From Nitrospirota bacterium (lineage in GTDB: Bacteria; Nitrospirota; Thermodesulfovibrionia; Thermodesulfovibrionales; JdFR-88): 64,000 bases of DNA. The stretch covers positions 1 to 64,000 of the forward strand of contig JAKBYX010000007.1 in assembly GCA_021840255.1 (NCBI GenBank), written 5' to 3'. Of the stretch, positions 34,002 to 43,774 are shown one piece after another (position 1 is the stretch's first letter; each line of letters begins with the position of its first letter). A program made the position numbers and the translations under genes. The notes beneath the pieces were generated by a model. The model saw only the letters and a list, made by a program, of their open reading frames with translations. It was not told the DNA's origin and did no database searches.

Positions 34002-35738
34002 ATGGCCCGCCTGTCAGGGAATATGAAATCTGCTTCAGGAAAGACCCGTAGTTCTGGGAAAAATAAAAAAATTTCCGCAATTAAGATGAAGTCTGAGGCG
34101 ATCAAAAAAGGGATAGAGCGCGTTCCGCACAGGGCGCTGTTGTACGCCACGGGTATCCCCCAGTCGGAGATGGGCAAGCCCTTCATTGGGGTTGCCTCCA
34201 GCTTCACGGACATAATACCTGGCCATACCGGCATGAGGGACCTTGAGCGGTTCATAGAAAAGGGCGTGCATTCCGGTGGCGGGTATCCATTTTTTTTCGG
34301 TCTGCCCGGCATATGCGACGGCATAGCCATGGGGCACAGCGGCATGCACTATTCGCTTCCTTCCCGCGAGCTTATCGCGGACATGATAGAGACGGTGATG
34401 GAGGCCCACAAGCTGGACGGTCTTGTGCTGCTTACCAACTGCGACAAGATAACGCCCGGAATGCTTATGGGCGCTCTGCGGGTGGATGTGCCTACAGTGG
34501 TGGTCACCGCCGGCCCCATGCTCTCAGGCCATTTAAAGGGCAAGCGCCTCTCCCTTGTGAACGATACCTTTGAAGCGGTGGGTAAGTATAAAAAAGGCCT
34601 GATAAGCAGCAGCGAGGTGGAGGAGCTTGAGCTCTGCGCTTGTCCCGGAGCGGGTTCCTGCCAGGGGATGTACACGGCAAACACGATGGCCTGCCTCACT
34701 GAATCGATGGGAATGAGCCTGCCCTATTGTGCGACCGCACTGGCCGTCTCCGCGCAGAAAAAGCGGATAGCCTTTGAAAGCGGAAGGCGTGTTGTAGAGC
34801 TTGTCAAAAAAGGGGTAAGGCCATCGAAGGTGGTGACCAGGGAATCACTTGAAAACGCCATCGTGGTCGATCTGGCCCTGGGCGGCTCTACCAATACATG
34901 CCTGCACCTGCCTGCCATAGCGCGGGAGGCGGGCGTGGATATGACCATCGAGCCCTTTGACAGGCTGTCCAAAAAGACCCCTCACATTGCCGACATGCTG
35001 CCTGGCGGAAGGCATTATCTTGAGGACCTGGACTACGCCGGGGGGATTCCCGCCGTAATGAAGAGCCTGAAAGGCCTCCTTAACGATCATATTACTGTAA
35101 GCGGGAAAAAGATCTTTGAGATAACGGAGGCCGCACAGGTGCAGGACCCGGAGGTAATAAGGCCCGTCAACCGGCCATATCACAAAGAGGGCGGCATCGC
35201 CGTGCTTTCAGGCAACATCGCGCCGGATGGGGCGGTCGTAAAGCAATCGGCCGTAGGCCCCGCGATGATGCGCTTCAAGGGTAAAGCCAGGGTTTTCGAT
35301 TCAGAGGAGAAGGCCATGAAGGCGATAATGGACGGGAAGATAAAAGCCGGGGATGTCGTCGTGATCCGGTATGAGGGCCCCAGGGGCGGCCCCGGCATGC
35401 GTGAGATGCTTTCTCCCACGGCCGCCATAGCCGGCATGGGGCTTGCGGAGTCGGTGGCGCTCATTACCGACGGGAGGTTCTCAGGAGGCACACGCGGGCC
35501 GTGCATAGGGCACATATCTCCGGAGGCGATGGAGGGCGGCCCGATAGCGGTAGTTCAGGAGGGGGACGTCATTTCCATAGACATACCTGGCAGGAAGCTC
35601 AATGTGGAGCTAAGCGACAAGGAGATAGCAAAAAGGCTTGAGAGTTGGAAAAAGCCCAAGCCAAAGATAGAAAAGGGATGGCTTGCCCGCTACGCAAGGA
35701 ACGTAAGCTCGGCCGCCCGCGGCGCGGTGCTTAGCTAG
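34002..35738 (+). CDS. ilvD: Dihydroxy-acid dehydratase
   Basis: IlvD dehydrates dihydroxy acids to the 2-keto acids of valine and isoleucine, using an Fe-S cluster. Cys ligands appear in [10 protein letters not shown] and [16 protein letters not shown]; other motifs are [22 protein letters not shown] and [15 protein letters not shown]. From 34002 the protein has 578 residues with a basic Ser/Lys-rich arm of 28 residues ahead of the usual MKSEAIKKG start (34086). GGGGAGG (33983-33989) supports the upstream start. It is followed by ilvB and ilvN but separated from them by a terminator. Confidence 0.95.
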   Translation: MARLSGNMKSASGKTRSSGKNKKISAIKMKSEAIKKGIERVPHRALLYATGIPQSEMGKPFIGVASSFTDIIPGHTGMRDLERFIEKGVHSGGGYPFFFGLPGICDGIAMGHSGMHYSLPSRELIADMIETVMEAHKLDGLVLLTNCDKITPGMLMGALRVDVPTVVVTAGPMLSGHLKGKRLSLVNDTFEAVGKYKKGLISSSEVEELELCACPGAGSCQGMYTANTMACLTESMGMSLPYCATALAVSAQKKRIAFESGRRVVELVKKGVRPSKVVTRESLENAIVVDLALGGSTNTCLHLPAIAREAGVDMTIEPFDRLSKKTPHIADMLPGGRHYLEDLDYAGGIPAVMKSLKGLLNDHITVSGKKIFEITEAAQVQDPEVIRPVNRPYHKEGGIAVLSGNIAPDGAVVKQSAVGPAMMRFKGKARVFDSEEKAMKAIMDGKIKAGDVVVIRYEGPRGGPGMREMLSPTAAIAGMGLAESVALITDGRFSGGTRGPCIGHISPEAMEGGPIAVVQEGDVISIDIPGRKLNVELSDKEIAKRLESWKKPKPKIEKGWLARYARNVSSAARGAVLS

Positions 35739-35765
35739 AAAAAATCCCTGCAAAATTTGTTATGA

Positions 35766-35786
35766 AGCCGCCAGTCAATGGCGGCT
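35766..35786 (+). terminator. Terminator after ilvD
   Basis: AGCCGCCA (35766-35773) and TGGCGGCT (35779-35786) form a perfect stem with a five-base loop, followed by TTTGTTT. The same stem with a different loop occurs at 51670-51690. Confidence 0.82.
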
Positions 35787-35965
35787 TTTGTTTCCTGATC
35801 AGTGCCTCCCTTTGATAGCGCCCTCCTGTTTGATAAACGCCAAGGTTATCGTCAGTCTTTTTTTGCCTGGCATATCAAAATACATACACCCGGCTCTGGT
35901 GTCCCAGCCGCCGGGTATGATAATATATCTAGCACATCTATATTTTTAAAGAGGTTTTTCACTTT
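35787..35965 (+). promoter_or_regulatory. Upstream region of ilvB
   Basis: About 180 bases without a gene. TATGATAATAT (35917-35927) is a good -10 candidate, and AAAGAGG precedes the ilvB ATG by about 10 bases. ACACC...GGTGT can form a small stem near 35884-35899. No T-box or leader peptide was recognised. Confidence 0.35.
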
Positions 35966-37720
35966 ATGAAAGCTGGAATGAAGCTGACCGGTTCTGAGAT
36001 ACTGATAGAATGCCTCAAGCGTGAAGGTGTAAAGCACATCTTCGGTTACCCCGGAGGGGTTGTGCTCAACATCTTCGACATGCTTTATGAAGACAAGGAC
36101 GTAAAGCTGATCCTTACCAGGCATGAGCAGGGCGCAGTCCACGCGGCCGACGGCTATGCCAGGGCCACTGGCAAGCCCGGGGTCGTGCTGGTGACCTCCG
36201 GACCGGGCGCAACCAACACTGTAACCGGCATAGCCACCGCATCCATGGACTCCGTGCCCCTGGTAGTGATAACCGGGCAGGTCCCTACGATGCTTATCGG
36301 CAATGACGCGTTCCAGGAGGCGGATATTGTCGGCATCACCCGCCCCTGCACCAAGCATAATTTTCTTGTGAAGGACGTAAACGATTTGGCAACGGTCATC
36401 AAGGAGGCCTTTCATATTGCCATGACGGGCAGGCCGGGCCCCGTGCTGATAGACCTGCCCAAGGATGTAACGGCAGGCAAAACTGATTTTGTGTGGCCTG
36501 AGAAGGTCGGACTGCCTGGATACAAGCCAAAGTACGAAGGCAACAAATGGATGATAAATCAGGCCGCCCACATGATAGAGAAGGCCAAAAAGCCCGTCAT
36601 CGTGGCCGGTGGGGGCGTTATCATATCCGGCGCGTACAAGGAGTTGCGCGAGCTTGCCGAACATACCCAGGTGCCGGTGACCACTACCCTCATGGGCATA
36701 GGCTGCTTCCCGGAGACCAACAGGCTTTCCCTGGGCATGCCGGGGATGCACGGCACGTATTACGCAAACAAGGCCATTCAGGAGTCTGACCTGCTGATAG
36801 CCCTGGGGATGAGGTTCGATGACCGCGTCACCGGAAAGACGGATGCCTTTGCGCCGGCGGCAAGCATTATCCACGTGGACATAGACCCGACATCGATAAG
36901 GAAAAACGTACGGGTGGATATTCCCATTGTGGGAGACGTGAAGAGGGTGCTCACCGTGCTCAACAAGACATTGAAAACGGATGTGAAGGCCCAGTGGGGG
37001 CAGGTAAGGAAGGCTTGGCTCAAGCAGATAGATGACTGGAAAAAGGAAAGGCCGCTTACCTATACAAAAAGCGACACGACCATAAAACCCCAGTTCGTGG
37101 TCGAAAAGATCTATGAGCTCACGAAAGGGGACGCCATCATAACCACGGAGGTGGGCCAGAACCAGATGTGGGCCGCGCAGTTCTATAAATATGATGTGCC
37201 CCGCTCCTTCCTGAGCTCTGGCGGACTTGGGACCATGGGTTTTGGGTTCCCCGCCGCGATAGGGGCGCAGCTTGCCTATCCGGACAAACTCGTCATCGAC
37301 ATCGCTGGGGACGGCAGTATACAGATGAACATACAGGAGCTTGCCACGTCGGTCCTGAACAAGCTGCCCGTTAAGGTGGTAATCCTCAACAACGGGTTCC
37401 TGGGGATGGTCAGGCAGTGGCAGGAGCTCTTCTATGCGGAGCGCTATTCTTACAGCCACCTGGATGTTGTCCCCGATTTCGTAAAAGTGGCGGAATCCTA
37501 TGGGGCAGTGGGTCTCCGGGCGACTAAACCCTCCGAGGTGGAGGACGTGCTTAAGGAAGGGCTTTTCAAGATAAAAAAGACCGTCTTCATGGACTTCTCC
37601 GTGGACTGGAAAGAAAAGGTATACCCTATGGTACCCGCGGGCGCGCCGATAGACCATATGCTCTTTGAGGAAACCGAAGTGAAGGAAGAGAAAAAGAAAA
37701 GGCTGAAGGTGGTTAAATGA
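35966..37720 (+). CDS. ilvB: Acetolactate synthase large subunit
   Basis: The thiamine-diphosphate enzyme that starts branched-chain amino acid synthesis. The 584-residue protein contains [17 protein letters not shown], the catalytic Glu in [32 protein letters not shown], and the ThDP motif [17 protein letters not shown]...[12 protein letters not shown]. Full length for the family. It overlaps ilvN by four bases (ATGA at 37717-37720), so the two subunits are made together. Confidence 0.97.
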   Translation: MKAGMKLTGSEILIECLKREGVKHIFGYPGGVVLNIFDMLYEDKDVKLILTRHEQGAVHAADGYARATGKPGVVLVTSGPGATNTVTGIATASMDSVPLVVITGQVPTMLIGNDAFQEADIVGITRPCTKHNFLVKDVNDLATVIKEAFHIAMTGRPGPVLIDLPKDVTAGKTDFVWPEKVGLPGYKPKYEGNKWMINQAAHMIEKAKKPVIVAGGGVIISGAYKELRELAEHTQVPVTTTLMGIGCFPETNRLSLGMPGMHGTYYANKAIQESDLLIALGMRFDDRVTGKTDAFAPAASIIHVDIDPTSIRKNVRVDIPIVGDVKRVLTVLNKTLKTDVKAQWGQVRKAWLKQIDDWKKERPLTYTKSDTTIKPQFVVEKIYELTKGDAIITTEVGQNQMWAAQFYKYDVPRSFLSSGGLGTMGFGFPAAIGAQLAYPDKLVIDIAGDGSIQMNIQELATSVLNKLPVKVVILNNGFLGMVRQWQELFYAERYSYSHLDVVPDFVKVAESYGAVGLRATKPSEVEDVLKEGLFKIKKTVFMDFSVDWKEKVYPMVPAGAPIDHMLFEETEVKEEKKKRLKVVK

Positions 37721-38202
37721 GACATACGATAACGCTGCTTGTTGAAAACAAGTTCGGTGTCCTTTCAAGGATATCCGGTCTCTTTAGCGGCAGGGGATAC
37801 AACATCGAAAGCCTTTCGGTCGGCGAGGAGATAGATCCGGAATACTCTCAGATGACCATAGTAACCAGCGGGGACGACCTGATAATAGAGCAGATAACGA
37901 AGCAGCTCAACAAGCTGGTGGACGTTATAAAGGTCACGGACGTGACGGAGTTCGAGCATGTCGAAAGAGAGATGATCATCATAAAGGTCAGCCCCAAGCC
38001 TGAGAAGAGGACCGAGGTTCTCAACCTGGCAGGCATATTCAGGGGAAGGGTGGTGGATTCCTCGGAAAACACGTACACCATAGAGGTCACCGGCGACGAA
38101 AAAAAGATAGAAGCCTTCATCGGGCTAATGAAGCCCATGGGCATAAAAGACCTTGTGCGCACCGGTAAGGTGGCTATCCTGAGAGAGGGATACAAGAAGT
38201 AA
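37717..38202 (+). CDS. ilvN: Acetolactate synthase small (regulatory) subunit
   Basis: A 161-residue protein with an N-terminal ACT domain ([21 protein letters not shown] and [12 protein letters not shown]) and a C-terminal ALS_ss domain ([23 protein letters not shown]-like). It binds valine for feedback control and stimulates IlvB. Also called ilvH in some genomes. End of the ilvBN unit. Confidence 0.95.
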   Translation: MRHTITLLVENKFGVLSRISGLFSGRGYNIESLSVGEEIDPEYSQMTIVTSGDDLIIEQITKQLNKLVDVIKVTDVTEFEHVEREMIIIKVSPKPEKRTEVLNLAGIFRGRVVDSSENTYTIEVTGDEKKIEAFIGLMKPMGIKDLVRTGKVAILREGYKK

Positions 38203-38535
38203 CCGGCCTTTTTTCCGCATAACTGTTGCAATTGCCAGCGGCAGTTTCAGTTACCCGCATGCACGTTTTTATCATCCTGCCCTGGTTTCCCCATACGGGA
38301 ATTCATTTTCTTGAATGGGGAAGGCTGTGCGGCGAGGTTTTTTCCCCTCCTGCCTGGATCCCGCTTTGATAAAAGGCCGCAGCCGCCATAGTCCGCTGAT
38401 AAACAATTGAAAATTCCTAGCCGCCTTTTTGCGGCGGTGAAAGAAAAAGAATAACAATTTCCATGGCACAAATGATGCTTGATTACATACAGATGAGAAA
38501 AAATAAAAATAAAAATATCAGGCGAATTTTGATGG
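38203..38535. other. Gene-free gap with stem-loops before the triheme cytochrome
   Basis: About 330 bases with no supportable gene. TTCCCCAT (38287-38294) and ATGGGGAA (38315-38322) form a perfect 8-base inverted repeat around an EcoRI-like centre. CCGCC (38421-38425) and GGCGG (38432-38437 region) form a second stem. The last 80 bases are A-rich. These may be terminator or control sites for the flanking genes. Confidence 0.45.
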
Positions 38536-38551
38536 AAAGGAGGTGACCGTG

Positions 38552-38887
38552 ATGAGAACGTCTACGGTAATACTTGTTCTGGCTGCCGTCTTTTTTGCGG
38601 GTTCCGCTATGGCCATTCCCATGGGACATGCGCCTATCGTATTTAAGAACATGATGGGCGACGTAACCATGACGCCGGAGATGCACCTGAGCAAAGGTCT
38701 TAGCTGCCCGGACTGCCATAAGAACCTGAAGCCCGTACCTTTCACCATGAAATTCGGGGCTGACCGGTTTACCATGAGCGACATTAGAAACGGAAAGTAT
38801 TGCGGCTCCTGCCACAACGGCGTAAAGGCCTTTGCCCCGGCGGGCAACTGCACGAAATGCCATAACAATGGCAAGAACCTGAAATGA
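38552..38887 (+). CDS. Exported triheme c7-like cytochrome
   Basis: A 111-residue protein with a signal peptide (MRTSTVILVLAAVFFAGSAMA) and three CxxCH motifs (CPDCH, CGSCH, CTKCH). The GHAPIVF and MTPEMHLSKGLSC segments give extra His ligands, the arrangement of the c7/c(7)-type triheme domain. It should carry electrons in the periplasm. AAAGGAGG (38536-38543) places the start at the ATG 38552, not at upstream GTG codons. Single-gene unit followed by a hairpin. Confidence 0.88.
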   Translation: MRTSTVILVLAAVFFAGSAMAIPMGHAPIVFKNMMGDVTMTPEMHLSKGLSCPDCHKNLKPVPFTMKFGADRFTMSDIRNGKYCGSCHNGVKAFAPAGNCTKCHNNGKNLK

Positions 38888-38900
38888 ATCGCCGGTAAAG

Positions 38901-38936
38901 AAGAGGGGGGGCTTTTAATTTAAAAGCCCCCCTCTT
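38901..38936. terminator. Strong hairpin between the triheme cytochrome and lspA
   Basis: AAGAG plus seven G, then CTTTTAA (38901-38918) faces TTAAAAG, six C and CTCTT (38920-38936), giving a stem of about 16 pairs with one bulge. There is no T tract on either strand, so it may act as a bidirectional mRNA 3'-end protector or a weak terminator between the convergent genes. Confidence 0.6.
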
Positions 38937-39013
38937 CCCGCCCTTACGTTTCGTTGTTCCCTCTGCCGCCGGGATAGGGGGGTGAGGGTTAAATTAAAGA
39001 AGGGAGAAAAAAA

Positions 39014-39460
39014 CTACTCCTGCCCGTCTTTTGTCTTCAGAAAAGAGCTGATAAGGAGAAGGGCGATCCCTATGCTCAAATAGGAATCGGCAAAGTTGAA
39101 GGCCGGCCAGTGGTGGCTTCCCGCATGCACGTCTATGAAATCCCGCACGTGTCCCAGGGCCAGCCGGTCTACAAGGTTGCCCGCCGCCCCTGAAAGGACA
39201 AGGACAAGCCCCACCGGTTTTTTTTGCGATTTCGCCAGTATAACGATCACTACGGCTATGGCCGCCACCGAGACGATGATGAAAAAGATGTTTCCCACGT
39301 GCTGAAGGATTCCGAACGCGGCGCCGGGATTATTCAGATGCACTATGTTCAGGAAAGAGGTCAGGCGCGCGGAATCGTCCGGCCCGACCAGACGATGGGC
39401 GATGTACTTTGAGGCCTGGTCCAGCCCCACCAGTATTATGGAAAGTGCCCACATTATCAT
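39014..39460 (-). CDS. lspA: Lipoprotein signal peptidase (signal peptidase II)
   Basis: An inner-membrane aspartic protease that cleaves the signal peptides of prolipoproteins. The 148-residue protein has four hydrophobic segments and the two catalytic Asp motifs: GNLVDRLALGHVRDFID and FNFADSYLSIG. The start ATG at 39460 overlaps the ileS stop (ATGA), giving the usual length; in-frame codons upstream lie inside ileS. The ileS-lspA pairing is common. Confidence 0.95.
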   Translation of the reverse strand: MIMWALSIILVGLDQASKYIAHRLVGPDDSARLTSFLNIVHLNNPGAAFGILQHVGNIFFIIVSVAAIAVVIVILAKSQKKPVGLVLVLSGAAGNLVDRLALGHVRDFIDVHAGSHHWPAFNFADSYLSIGIALLLISSFLKTKDGQE

Positions 39461-42306
39461 GAGATGTTCCCGTAACAGCGGTCGCAGATATCCGGGGAGC
39501 CAGGCATTGTGCCCACGGTAACGCTTCTCGTCCAGCACCTGCGGCACTTTTCGCCCTCAGCCGTTCGAACGCTTACGGTAAGCCCCTTTATCTCGACGGA
39601 TTCATATGCGCCCTCAGAGTTCTCCTTCGGGATGTCCTCTTTGTGCATCAGCTCCGCCTGAGATACGATGAAGAGCACGGGAAGGAAATCCCCATAGTCC
39701 CCAAGCAGATCAAATATGTCCTCCGGGGCGTACAGGGTGACTTTCGCCTCAAGGGAATTGCCTATCATACGCTCCTGCCTCTTTAACTCGAGCGCCTTGT
39801 TCACCTCGGTTCTCACCCCGATGATGCGCCCCCATTTTTCCTCAAGCGCAAGGTCTCGCTGCCCGGCCTTTGGGAATTCGGAGAGAAACACGCTTTCCCC
39901 GATGTTTTTCCCGTCTGCGGACATTTTATTTTTCCTTATCTGTTCCCATATCTCCTCTGCCGTAAAGGAAAGGACAGGGGCCATCAGTTTTGTCATCGAA
40001 ACCAGTATCTCTTTCAGCACCCACTGGGCGCCCCTGCGCTCCGCTGAATCCTTCCTGAAGGTGTAGAGCCTGTCTTTCAGGATATCCAGATAGAAAGAGC
40101 TCATGTCCACCACGCAGAAATTGTACAGTCTGTGGTAGACCTCGTGGAACTCGAAATTCTCGTATGCCTGCTCGATGCCGGAGATGAGCCCCTGCAGCCT
40201 GGACAACGCCCAGCGGTCTATTTCCATGAGGGCGTCTCCGTGACCGCCCCCCTCCAGATCGCCCGTATCCAGATCACCCCCGTCCAGGTCACTTGTGTTG
40301 CCAAGCAGGAACCTGGCGGTGTTCCTGATTTTCCTATAAGCGTCCGTCAGGCGCTCTATTATCTCTGGGGAAAGCCTTATGTCGTCCCTGTAGTCCTCCG
40401 CGGAGACCCAGAGCCTCAGTATCTCAGCGCCGTTTTTCTTTATTATGTCCTCAGGGGAAACGACGTTGCCCAGGGACTTTGACATCTTTCTTCCCTTGCC
40501 GTCCACGACAAAACCGTGGGTGAGGACGGCCCTGTAAGGCGCGCCGCCCTTGATGCCGGTGGCCGTTATAAGCGAGCTCTGGAACCAGCCCCTGTGCTGG
40601 TCTGAGCCCTCAAGGTACATGTCCGCGGGAGAGGCCAGCCCGGCCCTCCGGTCGAGCACCGCCGCATGGCTTACGCCGGAGTCAAACCAGACGTCCAGTA
40701 TGTCTTTTTCCTTGATAAACTCCTTGCCTCCGCAGGACGGGCAGCTAAAAGACCCCTCAGGGAGGAAATCGGCGGCCGGCTTTTCAAACCATACGTCCGA
40801 GCCGTGGCTGCGGACGAGGGCCTCCGTCTTGTTCAGCACTGCGTCTTCCGTTACAGCCTTGCCGCACCCGGAGCATTTAAGCACCGCTATAGGCACTCCC
40901 CAGGACCTCTGCCTTGAAACGCACCAGTCCGGCCTTCTCTGCACCATGCCCTCTATCCGCTGCCTGCCCCATTCGGGTACCCAGCGGACCTTTTCTATCT
41001 CGGAGAGGCAGTTTTCCCTTAGCCCATTGTGCTCCATGGAGATGAACCACTGCTCGGTGGCCCTGAAGATAACGGGCTTTTTGCATCTCCAGCAGTGCGG
41101 GTAGGAGTGGGTTATCTTTTTTCCCAGCAGAAGGGCGTCTTTTTCCTTTAGCATCTCGATGATAACCGGGTTTGCCTTGAAGACGAATTCTCCGTCAAGC
41201 CGCTCTATCCCGGTGCCGGAGAACTTTCCGCGGTCGTCAACCGGGGCGTAGACCTGAAGACCGCATTCAAGGCCGGCCTTATAGTCGTCCTCCCCATGCC
41301 CCGGGGCTATATGGACCACCCCGGTGCCTTCTTCGGTCGTCACGAACTGGGCGGTTATGATGAGGGAGAGCCTGTCTATGAACGGGTGCCTGGCCCTGAG
41401 GCCTTTCAGCTCATGCCCCTTTATCGTAAGCTTTATTTCGCCATCAATGCCCAAGGCCTCTTTAAGTCCCTCATACAGGCCTGCCGCAAGTATGTGAGTG
41501 CCGCCAGCATTCGAAACGGCAACGTAATCAGTATCCGGGTTAACGGCAAGGGCCATGTTTGCCGGAAGCGTCCAGGGCGTAGTCGTCCATATGACCATAT
41601 ATGTCTCCCCGTCTATTCCCAGCTTTGCGGCGTCCTCCTCAAGCAGCCGGAAACGCACGTAAACGGAGGGAGATTCCTTTTCGGCATATTCCACCTCGGC
41701 TTCCGCCAGGGCTGTTACGCAGTTCGGGCACCAGTGCACCGGTTTTTTCCCCTGGTACACATAGCCCTTTTTCAGGAACCGGCCGAATTCCCTGACTATG
41801 GCGGCCTCGTAGTCATTGGTCATCGTAAGGTAGGGCTCGTCCCAGAGGCCGAAGACGCCAAGTCTCTTGAATTCTTCGCGCTGGATATCCACAAACTTTG
41901 CGGCGTATTCCCGGCAGAGTTTCCGCTTTTCGAGCACTCCGGTCTGGTCTTTGCTGGATCCCAGGGTTTTGTCTACCTGGGTTTCTATCGGGAGCCCGTG
42001 GCAGTCCCAGCCGGGGACATAAGGGCTCGAAAAACCCTGCATTGTCTTGTATTTAATGATGATATCTTTAAGCACTTTATTAAGGGCGTGCCCCATGTGT
42101 ATATGGCCGTTTGCATACGGCGGGCCGTCGTGCAGGATATATTTGGGTTTGTCCTGGTTCTTTGCGAGCATCTTTCCGTACAGACCTGTTTCCTGCCACA
42201 TACGGAGCATCAGGGGCTCTTTCTGGGGCAGGCTTGCCTTCATTGGGAAATCGGTTGCGGGCAGGTTGAGGGTGTCCTTATAATCCTTTTCTTCGTTCTC
42301 GCTCAT
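39457..42306 (-). CDS. ileS: Isoleucyl-tRNA synthetase
   Basis: A class I synthetase of 949 residues. The HIGH motif appears as HMGH in PPYANGHIHMGHALNK (about residue 67), the KMSKS loop in GRKMSKSLGN (about 607), an editing domain lies between, and a C-terminal zinc site is seen in CRRCW and CDRCY. This is the bacterial type with C-terminal zinc ribbon. GGGAGATTTTTTT precedes the ATG. It is co-transcribed with lspA. Confidence 0.97.
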   Translation of the reverse strand: MSENEEKDYKDTLNLPATDFPMKASLPQKEPLMLRMWQETGLYGKMLAKNQDKPKYILHDGPPYANGHIHMGHALNKVLKDIIIKYKTMQGFSSPYVPGWDCHGLPIETQVDKTLGSSKDQTGVLEKRKLCREYAAKFVDIQREEFKRLGVFGLWDEPYLTMTNDYEAAIVREFGRFLKKGYVYQGKKPVHWCPNCVTALAEAEVEYAEKESPSVYVRFRLLEEDAAKLGIDGETYMVIWTTTPWTLPANMALAVNPDTDYVAVSNAGGTHILAAGLYEGLKEALGIDGEIKLTIKGHELKGLRARHPFIDRLSLIITAQFVTTEEGTGVVHIAPGHGEDDYKAGLECGLQVYAPVDDRGKFSGTGIERLDGEFVFKANPVIIEMLKEKDALLLGKKITHSYPHCWRCKKPVIFRATEQWFISMEHNGLRENCLSEIEKVRWVPEWGRQRIEGMVQRRPDWCVSRQRSWGVPIAVLKCSGCGKAVTEDAVLNKTEALVRSHGSDVWFEKPAADFLPEGSFSCPSCGGKEFIKEKDILDVWFDSGVSHAAVLDRRAGLASPADMYLEGSDQHRGWFQSSLITATGIKGGAPYRAVLTHGFVVDGKGRKMSKSLGNVVSPEDIIKKNGAEILRLWVSAEDYRDDIRLSPEIIERLTDAYRKIRNTARFLLGNTSDLDGGDLDTGDLEGGGHGDALMEIDRWALSRLQGLISGIEQAYENFEFHEVYHRLYNFCVVDMSSFYLDILKDRLYTFRKDSAERRGAQWVLKEILVSMTKLMAPVLSFTAEEIWEQIRKNKMSADGKNIGESVFLSEFPKAGQRDLALEEKWGRIIGVRTEVNKALELKRQERMIGNSLEAKVTLYAPEDIFDLLGDYGDFLPVLFIVSQAELMHKEDIPKENSEGAYESVEIKGLTVSVRTAEGEKCRRCWTRSVTVGTMPGSPDICDRCYGNIS

Positions 42307-42800
42307 CGCAAAAAAATCTCCCTGGTCATTGGTTATCGAAACATTTTAACACAATGGGACAGCTTGTGTGCCGCTGGCGTATTCGAATCTTTATTGGACT
42401 GCATCACCCTTTTTTTGCAGTTTTTTGTTCAAGATAAAGATTTTAACTTCCTATTTTTAAATTGTTTTTTAGCCCAGGCTGTTCAAATCTCCCAATTTTG
42501 CTCAAAAAAAACTCTTTTCCGGCTTCGGCTTTTGAAAAGCCCTTCCAGTCTCATCATAATCCGCCGGGACATGGTACTGTCCACATAAACAGTTTATAAA
42601 ACAGTTTATGTGATGTGTGTATCCGCGGGAATCAGACCGGAGGTAAGGAGTTCAGCGGCCTGGTTTTTTGAGAAAAGCAGAAGGAAACAATACTCACAGT
42701 ACGTCACACCAGGCAGAAGATAGGACTTTTTGTATGTTTCTAACGGAATTTGTTGTGCGACCACTGCCAGGCGGGTAGAATTTTTACCTGCTGAACCAGA
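42307..42800. other. Gap between ileS and the toxin-antitoxin remnants
   Basis: About 490 bases without an intact gene. It is AT-rich, holds a cluster of palindromes at 42567-42612, and near its right end (42784-42813, minus strand) a nine-codon frame MAELIWFSR that resembles the first residues of a ParE/RelE toxin and then stops. This marks the left border of the accessory island. Confidence 0.55.
42567..42612. repeat. Adjacent palindromes, possible mobile-element end
   Basis: GGACA (42567-42571)/TGTCC (42578-42582) is directly followed by CACATAAAC (42582-42590)/GTTTATGTG (42604-42612), a perfect 9-base inverted repeat that also contains two direct AGTTTAT copies. Such stacked palindromes occur at ends of insertion sequences and as operators. 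No transposase adjoins it. Confidence 0.4.
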
Positions 42801-42947
42801 TCAGTTCTGCCATTTTTTTGAGAGTCTTTCATCAGCTTCCTTGTGCGGAACTGTTTTGCCCTCAGCGATATCTATTTCCCCAGCCTCGATCTTTTGAAGG
42901 AGATATAGCCGGTTCATTAAGTCTTCCACGTCCAACTTTTCGGGCAT
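42801..42947 (-). CDS. Small antitoxin-like protein (orphan)
   Basis: A 48-residue frame beginning MPEKLDVEDLMNRLYLLQKI and ending KEADERLSKKWQN. The EAGEIDIAEGKTVPHKEA segment resembles the C-terminal half of small antitoxins that pair with ParE/RelE toxins. The partner seems lost: an overlapping ATG at 42813 opens a toxin-like MAELIW start that terminates after nine codons. Upstream it overlaps the end of the frameshifted RelE gene. Confidence 0.55.
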   Translation of the reverse strand: MPEKLDVEDLMNRLYLLQKIEAGEIDIAEGKTVPHKEADERLSKKWQN

Positions 42948-43233
42948 GACCTATCAATCCAATATCGCGGTTCTCTATGCAGATGGGCGACCGCAACGAC
43001 AAGAATGGCTTCTGAATCAATGCCATAGATAACGCCGTAAGGAAAACGCGAAAGCAGGCAACGCCTCAACCCCGCCCAATTTCCGAGCTGGCGAGGGGAT
43101 ACGTCTTAATTCTCCGAATTACTCGGTCAAGGTCATCCAAAAAATACGTCCCCAGTCCCTGTGACTGAGATTGATACCAGGCGACAGCATCATCCAACTC
43201 AGCTTGGGCAGGTATTAAAAAAAGGACCTTCAT
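42917..43233 (-). pseudogene. RelE/ParE-family toxin, frameshifted
   Basis: From ATG 43233 the frame reads [20 protein letters not shown] as in RelE/ParE toxins, then ends at an in-frame TGA (43068-43066) after EIGRG. The family continues in the next frame as LRRCLLSRFPYGVIYGI and VAVAHLHREPRYW, down to a TAA at 42919-42917. Adding one G to the run complementary to 43070-43073 would restore a full-length toxin. The start overlaps the antitoxin stop (ATGA), the usual coupling. It is an inactivated or homopolymer-switched toxin. Confidence 0.82.
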
Positions 43234-43451
43234 CTGGCCCGGTGTTTTCCCATTACCTGTTCATAAGGTACAGTCTCTACCTTGCCGGCCTTATAAGCTT
43301 CCCAGCGTTTGCGAGCCTCGTCGGCCCATACACGATCAATTTCGGGATCGGGCCTATCCAATTGCGTTAAAATCGAGTCCACAAGCTCTATTTTCTCTGT
43401 GTCCGGGAGAGTTTTTATTTTTTCTGCCAGCTCTTTGCTAATAGTCCCCAT
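43230..43451 (-). CDS. Addiction-module antitoxin component
   Basis: A 73-residue protein starting [20 protein letters not shown]. The [17 protein letters not shown] helix followed by [19 protein letters not shown] and a basic end fits the family of putative addiction-module components (about 70 residues) that pair with RelE/ParE toxins. It overlaps the frameshifted toxin by four bases. Antitoxins commonly bind and repress their own promoter. Intact, so it may persist because the toxin was active until recently or because it answers a toxin elsewhere. Confidence 0.8.
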   Translation of the reverse strand: MGTISKELAEKIKTLPDTEKIELVDSILTQLDRPDPEIDRVWADEARKRWEAYKAGKVETVPYEQVMGKHRAR

Positions 43452-43635
43452 AATGAACTCCTTTCAAATATAGTTTAACCGTCTCTGGACTGAAAACAGA
43501 AATGCCCTCCACTATCAGGGCCGCATTCACGAAAACAGGGCAACCAGCCTCCTTAGGCAAAAACTCTCGGGCAAAGGTGGTCTTCCCCGCGCCGTTAGGC
43601 CCAGCGATGATGACTATTTTTTTGTTTTCACTCAT
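43438..43635 (-). pseudogene. Zeta-toxin-like P-loop kinase, N-terminal remnant
   Basis: A 65-residue frame starting [20 protein letters not shown], the P-loop of the zeta toxin/predicted ATPase family, and continuing [20 protein letters not shown]. Family members run to about 190 residues; here the similarity ends near FSPE, and the frame closes inside the antitoxin start. The family's catalytic Asp next to VNAD is Ala (VNAALI). A decayed relic. Confidence 0.75.
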
Positions 43636-43774
43636 ATTTCACAAAAAATGAATAGTTCTATTTTAATTTTTTGTCATGGCAGCTTATTTTTTCAGTTTCT
43701 TGCGGGAAAAATAGAACCGTCCCTTTTTATTCTTGCCCTTTATTTCGGCTTTAAAGCGTTCTCTTGCCTCGGCT
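43636..43774. other. Spacer with inverted repeat TTCTATTTT/AAAATAGAA
   Basis: TTCTATTTT (43656-43664) and AAAATAGAA (43708-43716) form an inverted repeat, and CGGCTTTAA occurs twice (near 43747 and 43772). The stretch lies at the 3' end of the truncated LysM/RHS gene and probably marks a deletion or insertion scar. Confidence 0.35.

Noticed and set aside
35852-37768. 638-codon open frame antisense to ilvB
   Set aside because: It mirrors the GC-rich codon pattern of ilvB on the other strand, has no start context and shows low-complexity His/Tyr/Arg-rich sequence without a family.
41296-42588. 430-codon open frame antisense to ileS
   Set aside because: Shadow of the highly conserved ileS frame; no ribosome binding site or recognisable domain.
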